64,000 nucleotides of DNA from a virus. Of the stretch, positions 25,473 to 33,900 are shown piece after piece. Where the stretch lies: positions 108,465 to 172,464 of the IMG/VR virus record IMGVR_UViG_3300047469_000312; one strand, 5' to 3'. Below the pieces are notes generated by a model. The model saw nothing but the letters and a program-made list of their open reading frames with translations, was not told where the DNA came from and made no database searches. Numbering within the stretch: the stretch's first letter is position 1; each line of letters opens with the position of its first letter. The position numbers and the translations under genes were made by a program.

Positions 25473-25757
25473 ATGCCGTACCAATTTGTTTTGGGTTCGC
25501 CCACGCGCGCCGGTGCGCACAGCAACATCGAGTATTTTAGCGAACACGCGGACCGGGGCGATGTCCCCAACATCGTGACGCTGGAAATTCGTGCGATGCG
25601 TTTCAATACGCAGGCTGAGGCCGGTGCCCGCATTGCCGACTTCATGCAAGCAAAGCAAGGCCAGAAGCAAGCGATTCGTCGTTCGTTGGGTCGGGAAGAA
25701 AAACCGCTTTACGAACCGCAGGATAGTTCGCCGATCTACATCTTGCCAGTGGAGTGA
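25473..25757 (+). CDS. Hypothetical protein, 94 aa
   Basis: Not recognised. GGGGAAGG precedes the start (MPYQFVLGSPTRAGAHSNIE). The product is soluble and ends SSPIYILPVE. It is followed by a hairpin with a TATGCCG element, the end of this unit before the tail-fibre block. Confidence 0.68.
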   Translation: MPYQFVLGSPTRAGAHSNIEYFSEHADRGDVPNIVTLEIRAMRFNTQAEAGARIADFMQAKQGQKQAIRRSLGREEKPLYEPQDSSPIYILPVE

Positions 25758-25765
25758 CTGGACCT

Positions 25766-25794
25766 GAGGCGGGCTTCGGCTCGCCTCCTATGCC
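25766..25794 (+). terminator. Hairpin plus TATGCCG cassette
   Basis: GAGGCG (25766-25771) pairs with CGCCTC (25782-25787) around GC-TTCG-GC. TATGCCG follows 1 nt later. One of about ten such cassettes in the window, each at the end of a transcription unit. Confidence 0.65.
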
Positions 25795-25845
25795 GCTAAA
25801 TCGAAAGCCATCGTATGAATCTATTCTTTCTCACTGGAGCAGTAC

Positions 25846-26370
25846 ATGGCACTCTCTGACGAACTCGCTCAACTTCAAACCGCAGTTGCCAGCACCGGCA
25901 CCGCGATCCACAATAAAGACAGTGCTGAAGCCACGACGCGCCAGAATGCGGATATTGCGCTCGGCGCGCAGGTCGGCAGTCAACGGGGTCTGGTATCGAT
26001 CAAAACGGGCGCCAGCACCCTGCCAGCCGATCCTTGGGGGTATGTCTACCAGACCGACGCGGCGAACACCACGGGTGCGCTGAGCACTGCTTTGCCTGCT
26101 GCAGCACCTGCCAACGCGGGTAAGCGCTTGGTCTTTGAAAATACCTCGGGGTTTAACTGGACGCTCACGGCGTCCAACATTTTGTCCTCGCAAAGCAACG
26201 GCGCGGCTTCACTGGTGCTCGCCCCTGGTACGACGGCTGAACTCTATCACGACGGTGCCAGCTACCTGGTCGAAGGCGGCACCTATGTAAGTGGCGGCAA
26301 CGGTAAGACGACAGTGTCCGCTGCGGCTCCCTCGGGTGGTGCGAATGGCGATACTTGGTATCAGGTGTAA
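25846..26370 (+). CDS. Tail-fibre-like structural protein, 174 aa
   Basis: Low-complexity Ala/Thr/Gly/Ser sequence typical of phage fibre parts: an N-terminal helical segment (ELAQLQTAVASTGTAIHNKD) and a beta-rich remainder ending SGGANGDTWYQV. GGAG precedes the start. It opens the fibre block 25.8-35.6 kb. Probably a virion adhesin component; exact place unknown. Confidence 0.62.
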   Translation: MALSDELAQLQTAVASTGTAIHNKDSAEATTRQNADIALGAQVGSQRGLVSIKTGASTLPADPWGYVYQTDAANTTGALSTALPAAAPANAGKRLVFENTSGFNWTLTASNILSSQSNGAASLVLAPGTTAELYHDGASYLVEGGTYVSGGNGKTTVSAAAPSGGANGDTWYQV

Positions 26371-26372
26371 AC

Positions 26373-27086
26373 ATGCCGATCTACAAGAACATTAGCGGAA
26401 CGTGGACTGTCACCAAACACCTCTGGCGCAACATCAACGGCACCTGGACCAAGGTGCGGCGCGCCTTTCGCAATGTGAACGGCACCTGGACGCAGTACCA
26501 CGGCGATAACGACTTTACGGCGTATTCGTTGGGCTTGCTCCAGAACCGTATTGCGGCGGCCAATGGGGGACTGTGGATGAATGGGGCCCAGAAGTTGGGT
26601 CCGACTCGCTCTTACAGTCTTGTCACCTTTGACAAGTACGGCAACATCGCCTTTAGTCGCTCGTACGATATTTTCGGCGAAGCCTCGGACGGCTCACCTA
26701 CCGCGACCCCGTATGGTTCGGCACAGTTTTCAGCCGACGTGGGCGCGCTCGCGACGGGTACGAACTTCGTGCTCGTCACCTACGACGAACCCGCGAGTGG
26801 TGTCGCCCCCGTTGAGCCAGGGGTGACTAATCCCCCGATCGCAGCGGTTGATAACGCACTGGTGGCGCTCGGAGCCTCGAGCTCGATGTTAAACAGTATT
26901 CAGTATCGAGGCGCGTACTTGCTGCTCGGTAGCAAGGGGGGCACCAAGGCGGCTGAGCTCTACGCCGGGACGTATCAAACCGGCATTGGTAGCGGTGGCA
27001 CGGACGCGGGTTGTTTGGATGGCGCCGTGGGTGTCACGTTCAATGTGGTCAACGGAGTCATCAGTAACGTGGTAAGGACACTTTAA
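26373..27086 (+). CDS. Tail-associated structural protein, 237 aa
   Basis: Three imperfect repeats near the start: KNISGTWTVTKHLW, RNINGTWTKVRRAF, RNVNGTWTQYHG. Such GTW repeats occur in phage tail-tip and fibre proteins. The remainder is Gly/Ala/Thr-rich beta structure. The ATG at 26373 is preferred to an upstream in-frame start lying in the previous gene. Confidence 0.62.
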   Translation: MPIYKNISGTWTVTKHLWRNINGTWTKVRRAFRNVNGTWTQYHGDNDFTAYSLGLLQNRIAAANGGLWMNGAQKLGPTRSYSLVTFDKYGNIAFSRSYDIFGEASDGSPTATPYGSAQFSADVGALATGTNFVLVTYDEPASGVAPVEPGVTNPPIAAVDNALVALGASSSMLNSIQYRGAYLLLGSKGGTKAAELYAGTYQTGIGSGGTDAGCLDGAVGVTFNVVNGVISNVVRTL

Positions 27087-27089
27087 GCA

Positions 27090-27812
27090 ATGAACCCAAT
27101 CGCCCTTCTGGCAGCAGCGCAGCGTGCGCAAGCTGTCTATATTCCCGATGCGCTGGCTGCTCAGAAGGCCTTCAGCGGGCTCGGGATGACTTACCTGGGA
27201 CAATACCAGGATGCCACTCACCAAGGCGCTGTATCGACTGATAGCAAGGGTCGTTACTATGTGTCCATTTCCGGCACGCGTTACTCCGAAGGCTACGGGG
27301 CGGATCTCTTTGCTGATATTTGGCTGGCACCGCATGACTGCTTAAAGGGCGGTCAAGTCGCCTCAGGCATCATCGAAGGCATGGACAAGTTCTGGGCCTG
27401 GGCTTTGAGTAAGATCCCGGCTACCGCAGAAATCAGTGTCGAGGGTCACTCCTTGGGGGCTGAGCGCGCTTTGCTCACGCCGATGTTTCTGCCCAAAGAA
27501 CGCGTCGGTGACATCTATGCATTTGAGCCGCCGATGTTTGCCACCCCGGAATGGTGGGCAGCCTATGGACCCGATCTGGTGAACGCGGTCTGTACGGTAC
27601 AAGGTGCTGACCGCTGGTTTGCCTGGCCCCCGCGTCAAGGCTATGTCCACAACCCGGCAGGCAAGTATATGTGGTTGATGTCGACCGCCGCTGAGTGGAT
27701 CAAGGCGACTGACTGGAAACCCTCCGGCTTCTCAGACCAGGACCACTCGATTGACCGTTTGGTGGAGCGGGTGCAAGAAGCCATTCATGGCAACTGGTTC
27801 CCGCAATTCTAG
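27090..27812 (+). CDS. Lipase / alpha-beta hydrolase-like enzyme
   Basis: 240 aa with the class-3 lipase pattern: a strand VSISGTRYSEG, then the nucleophile elbow VEGHSLGAERAL (G-H-S-L-G, Ser121), AFEPPMF and a late His region (DQDHSI, His about 223). It lacks a signal peptide and sits inside the tail-fibre block, so it may be a virion esterase acting on host surface lipid or polysaccharide esters. Alternatively it acts inside the cell. AAGGA precedes the start. Confidence 0.72.
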   Translation: MNPIALLAAAQRAQAVYIPDALAAQKAFSGLGMTYLGQYQDATHQGAVSTDSKGRYYVSISGTRYSEGYGADLFADIWLAPHDCLKGGQVASGIIEGMDKFWAWALSKIPATAEISVEGHSLGAERALLTPMFLPKERVGDIYAFEPPMFATPEWWAAYGPDLVNAVCTVQGADRWFAWPPRQGYVHNPAGKYMWLMSTAAEWIKATDWKPSGFSDQDHSIDRLVERVQEAIHGNWFPQF

Positions 27813-28112
27813 TATTCTATGGAACTGTTCGTGATGGGGCATCGTTCCTTCTCCTGAGAGGTGGTTGTCGTTCGGCGCGAGCCGGTTATAAGGGTGGGCT
27901 CTCCGGGCCTGCCTTTATGACGCTATGTTATGCAGAGCCTGTGTGGCCTGTTAAGTCTACGCGATGAGAGCGCTTCATTGAAAGCGCATACGCTCGATGA
28001 GACCGTGAGACCTCCTCCGGAAAGGGGACATGGATGCCGGGACTTCGGTCCCGGCTCTATGCTGCAAATTTTACGTATGTGGCTTACGGTATGCGGAAAT
28101 GAGGAGGAATTC
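27813..28112 (+). ncRNA. 300-bp intergenic region with two hairpin-TATG cassettes; candidate small RNA
   Basis: No good ORF. Hairpins: CGGC-GCGA-GCCG (about 27874-27885), an imperfect stem 27890-27915 followed directly by TATGACG, GCGCTT/AAGCGC (27969-27987), and GCCGGGAC-TTCG-GTCCCGGC (28036-28055) followed by TATGCTG. If TATG marks a start and the hairpin an end, 27916-28055 could be a free-standing RNA of about 140 nt. The last part contains the AGGAGG site for the gene at 28113. Confidence 0.35.
28036..28062 (+). terminator. Hairpin plus TATGCTG cassette
   Basis: GCCGGGAC (28036-28043), TTCG loop, GTCCCGGC (28048-28055): a perfect 8-bp stem. TCTATGCTGC follows, then an AT-rich stretch. 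Confidence 0.65.
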
Positions 28113-28514
28113 ATGGAACAAACAGAATACTTAATCATCGATACCCTGAAGCCATTAGGGCGGTTTCTGAAGGACACGGCGTTCTTTAGACAGACCCAGT
28201 ACGATGGTGAAGTGATTGCTCAGGAATACATCGAGGACTATTTAGATCAGGTGCTCGATCGGGTGATTGATTGTGTCTCGCACGAGCATCAGGCCCACTC
28301 TCGGCTGTGGGACTACGCCAACGAAATCAAGGACAATGGTTTCTTGACGGACTCGGCACCCGAATCTATTGTTCTGGCGCAAGGCGTCGTGGTGTTGGGT
28401 GATGCGTTGGTGGACCAGCTGCGTGAGCTGCGGGCTTACGATGAGAAACACCAATTCAATTATCATCTCTCGGGTCGCATTGCACACGCTGACCTGATTC
28501 TCGCGAAGATCTAA
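28113..28514 (+). CDS. Hypothetical protein, 133 aa
   Basis: Not recognised. AGGAGG at 28102 fixes the start at 28113; longer in-frame starts would run through the hairpins. The product starts MEQTEYLIIDTLKPLGRFLK, is acidic and all-helical. Confidence 0.72.
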   Translation: MEQTEYLIIDTLKPLGRFLKDTAFFRQTQYDGEVIAQEYIEDYLDQVLDRVIDCVSHEHQAHSRLWDYANEIKDNGFLTDSAPESIVLAQGVVVLGDALVDQLRELRAYDEKHQFNYHLSGRIAHADLILAKI

Positions 28515-28516
28515 TC

Positions 28517-28930
28517 ATGCTCTATCCTAAAACTGTGGAAACACCACCGGGCCCGGAGCGCATTGTGTTCGATCTGTGGGACATCGAACCCGCGTTTCGC
28601 AAGAAGGTCAACTGGATGAAAGACTTCGAGGGTTCACTACCCGAAGTGCTGGAGCTCTTGCCGCCGTACATCAACAACCCCATCGACGCGGAGCAGGGAC
28701 TGAAGTCGTACATGGAGTGGACTGTCAGAGAACATGCGCTGCAAGGTTGCGAGAACGATGGCAAGATCTACGCGGGAGCAATCCAGTTAGTGGGTCAGTA
28801 CATGATCGAGCAGTTCATCAAGCTCGGTCTTTATCGGGACGGCATGTGCTACTACGTGCCCGATGGTTGGCTGGATAGCTACTCACCGGTCTACAAGAAG
28901 GTGAGCATCGAAGAACTCTTTAACGTCTAA
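28517..28930 (+). CDS. Hypothetical protein, 137 aa
   Basis: Not recognised. It starts MLYPKTVETPPGPERIVFDL, 2 nt after the previous stop, and ends KKVSIEELFNV. Acidic, soluble, mostly helical. Co-transcribed with the QueC-like gene 4 nt downstream. Confidence 0.72.
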   Translation: MLYPKTVETPPGPERIVFDLWDIEPAFRKKVNWMKDFEGSLPEVLELLPPYINNPIDAEQGLKSYMEWTVREHALQGCENDGKIYAGAIQLVGQYMIEQFIKLGLYRDGMCYYVPDGWLDSYSPVYKKVSIEELFNV

Positions 28931-28934
28931 CATC

Positions 28935-29678
28935 ATGGAAGAAGACAACAAGAAAGTCCCCCTCCTGCTTTTTTCAGGCGGCATGGACTCAACCTACCTG
29001 CTTCAGTGGTTCCTGCACTATGGGGATGTGGATACGCTCTTTGTGCAAGCTAACCCGCATCCGCTGAAGTTGGTCAAGGAAAAGGAGGCGCGCAAGAAGC
29101 TCTTCGCGCTCTTCGAAAAGCACTATAAACATCGCGTACTCCAGGATCACGAGATCGAGCTGAATCGACTCTTTGGCGAGAATAGTGACATCAAGGCGGT
29201 GCAACCGATCAGCTGGTTGACGGCGGCGTTGATTGCCTTTGATTCGCAACGCCATCATTCGGTGAGCGTGGGCTACGTGCTCGGGGACCAAGCACCGGTC
29301 TATCAGCAACAGTTTAAAGCTTACTGGGAAGCGGGCTGGGTGATGACGCGTGGACCACGTGAGGCCGTGCCGCAGTTGGTCTTCCCGCTGGTGGAAACGC
29401 ACCACACCAAGTACGACACCATCAATCGAATCGACAAGCGGCTCGTGATGGCCACCTGGGTGTGTGAGACGCCGTATGAAGTCGGCGAGGCTGCGCACAA
29501 GACCATCAAAGCGTGTACGCGCTGTGGTCCGTGTCGACTCTTGCATCACACGGTCAAAGACTGGGAAGACAATCACCATCAGAACTACCTGGGTGAAGTG
29601 ATCAAAGCAATGAATCCGGACAAGTACCCGAGTTCCTTGCTGCATGAATTGGCCGTCCAGCCGAAGGACTTCGTCTAA
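28935..29678 (+). CDS. QueC-like PP-loop enzyme (7-cyano-7-deazaguanine synthase family)
   Basis: The N-terminus has the PP-loop of ATP pyrophosphatases (LLFSGGMDSTYLL, residues 11-23). The C-terminus has the four-cysteine zinc site typical of QueC (WVCETP, then ACTRCGPCRLL with CxxCxxC). QueC makes preQ0 from carboxy-deazaguanine and ammonia using ATP. Phages use such genes to build 7-deazaguanine DNA modifications or to alter queuosine. Other steps (QueD, QueE, FolE, a transglycosylase) are not in this window. 247 aa is near the family length. Confidence 0.68.
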   Translation: MEEDNKKVPLLLFSGGMDSTYLLQWFLHYGDVDTLFVQANPHPLKLVKEKEARKKLFALFEKHYKHRVLQDHEIELNRLFGENSDIKAVQPISWLTAALIAFDSQRHHSVSVGYVLGDQAPVYQQQFKAYWEAGWVMTRGPREAVPQLVFPLVETHHTKYDTINRIDKRLVMATWVCETPYEVGEAAHKTIKACTRCGPCRLLHHTVKDWEDNHHQNYLGEVIKAMNPDKYPSSLLHELAVQPKDFV

Positions 29679-29702
29679 AAGTAATTTTTGCCTTGCATTC
29701 AC

Positions 29703-29809
29703 CATGTTGTGCACACATGACCACATGACCGATCTAACCGGATTCCCCACTCGATTGCGAGGCTAACAGGGGAGACCAACCAGATCGTCCTGCTCGAGGA
29801 GCCAACATG
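29703..29809 (+). ncRNA. Structured intergenic element, candidate small RNA (about 107 nt)
   Basis: Nested helices close the whole region: CATGTTG (29703-29709) with CAACATG (29803-29809), GATCT (29731-29735) with AGATC (29782-29786), TTCCCC (29743-29748) with GGGGAG (29769-29774), an inner hairpin CTCG-ATTG-CGAG (29750-29761), and TCCT/AGGA near 29788-29800. This order of nested, compatible stems is unlikely in plain spacer DNA. It could be a trans-acting RNA or a leader of the 29867 gene. Not recognised as a tRNA or known riboswitch. Confidence 0.4.
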
Positions 29810-29866
29810 AAAAAGGAAGCGTGATGAAGAAGTACTAATTCATTTCAGTTTCTGTTTGAGTGTAAG

Positions 29867-30217
29867 ATGAGCAATTACGACGAAGTTAAGATTGACCTGG
29901 GGATGCCCGCCTCGCACAACTTGTTGTCTGAGACGGATCGCATGGAGTACGCCGATGACACGGATTGCGTGGAGTCGGTCGAAGTAATGAGTGTTGCGGG
30001 GCACGGCTTCACGTGGGATGCCATCAGGCGAGTGCCGATGCCTGCGCGTCAGATCGGTTTTGAGATCAAACGCGACGGCAAGCATGAAGGCCTGGTGGTA
30101 TTCAACACGGAGCTCGGGGATGTCACCCTGGCACCAACAACGAACGTCGGGGCGCTCGAAGGGGTGATGATGACGGTGCGCGTCACGCGCGTGAACTACA
30201 ATCGTCAGCTGCGGTAA
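29867..30217 (+). CDS. Hypothetical protein, 116 aa
   Basis: Not recognised. It starts MSNYDEVKIDLGMPASHNLL; acidic N-terminus and beta-rich C-terminal domain. The ribosome-binding site is weak, in line with control by the structured element upstream. Confidence 0.68.
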   Translation: MSNYDEVKIDLGMPASHNLLSETDRMEYADDTDCVESVEVMSVAGHGFTWDAIRRVPMPARQIGFEIKRDGKHEGLVVFNTELGDVTLAPTTNVGALEGVMMTVRVTRVNYNRQLR

Positions 30218-30224
30218 AGCAGGA

Positions 30225-30277
30225 CCTTTAATGGTGGGGCGGCGGGATTCGAAAACTAATCGAACCTCCGTTAAAGG
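30225..30277 (+). promoter_or_regulatory. Hairpin that hides the ribosome-binding site of the RNA ligase gene
   Basis: CCTTTAA (30225-30231) is complementary to TTAAAGG (30271-30277), which contains the AAAGG Shine-Dalgarno of the ligase gene starting at 30286. An inner pairing TTCG (30248-30251) with CGAA (30261-30264) supports the fold. When formed, ribosome access would be reduced. Confidence 0.45.
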
Positions 30278-30285
30278 GTAGTAAA

Positions 30286-30864
30286 ATGAAGAAGATCATC
30301 TCGCTGTTTCAACGCAACTGGGACAAGGACACGCACGGGGAACGGCGTGTTCGTGATGAAGTGACTGCTGGTGCAGAATGGGTGTTAAATGGCGAAGGGG
30401 TTGCCACGCGCAAGTGGGACGGCGTCGCGGTCTTGATTCAGGCAGGAAGCGCTTTCATGCGTTTCGATCTGAAGCAGGGTCGCCAACGGCCGGAAGGCTT
30501 TATCCCCGCCCAGCCTGAAGCTGATCCCGTTACCGGTCACTGGCCGGGTTGGGTGAGTGCGCAGACACCTGCCGGTAAGTACGTCATGGAAGCGGTCTTG
30601 AAAGCGCTGGACGCGTGGGGGGAAGTACCCGATGGAACCTACGAGGTGTGTGGGCCGAAGATTGGCACTCGTCATGGGGCGAATCCGGAGAAGTTGACGG
30701 AGCACGTTCTGATCCCGCACGGGAAAGATGTGATCGAAGACTGTCCGCGCACGTTCTGGGAACTGAAGGCGTATTTGCAAGCCCGCTCGATTGAAGGCAT
30801 TGTGTGGCACCACCCGGATGGCCGCATGGTGAAGATCAAGAAGGCGGATTTCCCCGTTCAGTAA
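30286..30864 (+). CDS. RNA ligase (nucleotidyltransferase superfamily)
   Basis: 192 aa. Motif I ATRKWDGVAV carries the nucleotidyl-acceptor Lys43. TYEVCGPKIG (118-127) fits motif III/IIIa, IEGIVW (169-174) motif IV, and MVKIKKADF (181-189) motif V. These are the signatures of ATP-dependent RNA ligases of the small single-domain kind. It would seal RNA breaks, possibly tRNA cut by host defence nucleases, together with the Thg1-like and RlaP-like enzymes. A hairpin masks its ribosome-binding site. DNA ligase activity is unlikely at this size. Confidence 0.78.
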   Translation: MKKIISLFQRNWDKDTHGERRVRDEVTAGAEWVLNGEGVATRKWDGVAVLIQAGSAFMRFDLKQGRQRPEGFIPAQPEADPVTGHWPGWVSAQTPAGKYVMEAVLKALDAWGEVPDGTYEVCGPKIGTRHGANPEKLTEHVLIPHGKDVIEDCPRTFWELKAYLQARSIEGIVWHHPDGRMVKIKKADFPVQ

Positions 30865-30873
30865 TGGTCATAG

Positions 30874-30904
30874 GCCCGGAGGGAAACCTCCGGGCTTTAT
30901 GCCG
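30874..30904 (+). terminator. Hairpin plus TATGCCG cassette
   Basis: GCCCGGAGG (30874-30882), GAAA loop, CCTCCGGGC (30887-30895): a perfect 9-bp stem with a GNRA loop. TTTATGCCGC follows. It ends the RNA ligase unit. Confidence 0.7.
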
Positions 30905-30942
30905 CTCGTCCATGCTATGTTAATACTAAGCAAGAGGACATC

Positions 30943-33900
30943 ATGAGCTTGATCAAGGCCAAGCTGGCAGCGCTGGTCAAAATACTCGACCCCACTGGCG
31001 CGCTAATGCCACAAGAAGTTCAAGAGCCGCCGGTGTCAACTGAGATGGCTGAGTCTACCGAGACCCTCAGCGTCGATGAAGCTCCTCCACAAGAACCCGC
31101 CGTTGTTGAGCCGGTGGAAGAGCCGATTCCTGAACCTGAACCCGCGCCGCTGGTCGAAGAGCCCGTTGTGGTGGCTGAAGCCGAAGTGGAACCGGAAGCC
31201 GTGGCTGAGCCCGAGCCAACACTCGAACCGACTCCTGAGCCCGAGCCCATCGTGGTCGATGAAGTAGTCGAAGCTGCTCCAGCACCCAAGATGGCTTTAC
31301 GGATGATGGCTGCGCCGCATCGAGCGCTGAAAGCAACCCCGAGCACGAGCCCACTCACATCCTCGTTGCAAAGTCTGCAGACCGCCATGACGGACTTCGT
31401 GGCGCCGTATAACTCAGCGCTCGTGAACACTAAAGTGCAAGAAGCGGTCACTGCCGACAGTGCTGCCGAACTGGGTGGAGCAACACCTGCTGCTGTGATC
31501 ACAGCCTTGGAAGCAGATCTGGATGCTCACGCCGCGACTTACGGTCAATCGCACAACGTCACGCCAGTTCAAGCAGGAACCTATTCGAAAACGCAAGTAG
31601 ATAGCGAGTTGCAGGGTCGAGTGGCCTTTAGCGGCATGCCGCTCACGCGCTATGGGGAGCTCAGTTATCTTCCGGCTGGCGTGTCCGGTTCGTTCGAGGG
31701 TGCTACCACCAACATCGCCCTCTACGGGGAAGCGCGTAACTATCCAGGCATTGTGGAAGATGATGGCACCTTTGTCTTCTTGCGCAGCGGGACCAATGGC
31801 TCCAAGCAAGGGGTGTACTATGCGTACACCAAGAACGTACTGGCTGCCACGGATCTGACGCCCACCCGAACCAACCGCAAGTATGCTCCGGCGTATTTCC
31901 CGTCGGGCTCGAGTGCGCGCTACGTGTGTCGCAGTGACATCAATGGTGCCTGTATTTTGGGCCGACTGCAAGATGCCAGCAACAATCTCACGGGCTGGTT
32001 CCTCTCACTCACGCACGGCACCTTTAACGATGCCAATCATACGGGTTGCGTGATTGCTGCCGGTAGCCTGCCGGGGGTGATTAATAACGCCTACCCGGAA
32101 GCATTCGTCGGCAATGATTCGGTTTTCCTGATCTTCCCCAATGCGGACGTGACGGACAATACTGGCTCACCGGTGGAATACCAGATTTACCAGATTCCCT
32201 TGTCGTCTATCGGCAATGGCAATACCGTTGTCCCCACGGCGCTCACGGGCTGGACGATCAATAGTTTCTACGGGCAGAACATCGCCAGCACCAACATGCG
32301 CTTTGCCAATGCCTGCGTGGATGTGGCAGCCAATCAACCGCTGGTGGTACGTGACCCGAGCGCGAACGGCTGCTACATCGTGCCGTTCTATCCGAACCAG
32401 TTGGGCCACTGTACGTATAGTGCACAAGGCTCGGACGGCAATATCCGCACCCGCATCATGGTGGAGTTCCTGGTGCAAAATCCGGCTACGGGCGAGCAAC
32501 CGGTGGTGAACATGTTCTACACCTTTGTGTGGAATCCCACCAATCGCACGGGTGGTGTGGAGGCGGCCTATAAGGGACCACTCACCGTGGCGGTGAACGG
32601 GAGCAATAACGTCGTGCTCTCGGGACCCATTCTGTTAACGGATCGCAGCGCGATTTCCTCGGGTAACTGGCTCACGGGTGAAACGCTTTCCTATCATCCC
32701 TCGGGCTACTGGGTCTCGGTGGTCGATCAGAACCAACCGGACTTGAACTGCTGGGTGACGCGCTGTAAGTTAAATGCGGGTGCCACTACACCCGTGCTGG
32801 CGTTGGCGGGCGGTCTCACGGTCACCGGCAAGCTTAACACTGTATTCACCCCGGCGTACGGTTCAGCGGTCGGTGGGGGGTTGATGGGTTCGTTTCAGCT
32901 TCCCAATAACCGGGTGATGGTGTACGGTGGTGGCAAGAACGCCGCGGGGAGTTTCCAGACCGATCTGATCTTGGCTCAAAAGGGTGCGGATGGCTACACC
33001 TATAGCTCGCAGAACTTTGGCACGCTCACGGGCTTTGCCCCGAATGCCTACCGGCAGTTCTTAACGGACATCGGGAAAAATCCGATCACGTATGGGGGCA
33101 TGATCAGTGAAATCACCGCAGCAGGCGCAATCACCTGTACGGGCGCTTCGTATATGGAGAACATTTCCAATACGGGCTACACGAACTGTGATAGCAATCT
33201 GACGCTCACGGGCAGTACCTCAATTGCCCCTGCGCTGTATGGTTCGATCAAATCTGCAATGCTCTCGGCATTGGGAGTGGGGGCAGTGGATTCACGTGTG
33301 ACGATCGTGGTGCCGCAGAATGCTTCGATTCCGCCGTTTGCTGTGCTAAACTGGGTCTCCACCGATGCCGTGGCGAGAGACATGGCGGCTTTGGGAGAAC
33401 TCTCCATTACAGCGGGTTCTCGGGCAGGGGCGATTACGGGCTTGTCGCTGGTGTCGGTGTCACCGGCAAAGCAGAATTACAACTTTGCGAGTGGCTTCAC
33501 GGACAACCAGAGTAATTACAAGTACACCTACATGGGTGGCGGCGTGACGATCGTCGAGTGTTCGGACTGCTGGCTCATTGGTGGGTCGTCCAAACACTTC
33601 CTGAATCGAGTGCTCTTCACAGGTGTCTACACGTATCGTTTTGCGGTACCGAAGAGTACGAACCGTCCCGACTGGAATCGCTTGGTGACCAATCCCGTGT
33701 GGGGACAAATCGCCTCGACTTTCTGGGGCGGGGTGCCGGGGAAGGGTTTCGGGGAATTCCAGCAGCTGGTGACGAATTCCGATGACCTGACTAAGCTCAC
33801 GTTCCGACCCTTTGCGACCAACCTCTCGACCTACGATGCGTGGACGCAGTCCACGCAAGCCAATTGGTCGGTGCAGGTGTCGCAGGATGTGGCACAAGGC

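Noticed and set aside
27930-28112. 61-residue N-terminal extension of the 28113 gene
   Set aside because: The extension crosses a perfect hairpin and lacks a ribosome-binding site; AGGAGG clearly marks the ATG at 28113.
29703-29809. Known preQ1 riboswitch
   Set aside because: The neighbouring QueC-like gene makes this tempting, but the element follows rather than precedes that gene and does not show the short known aptamer pattern.
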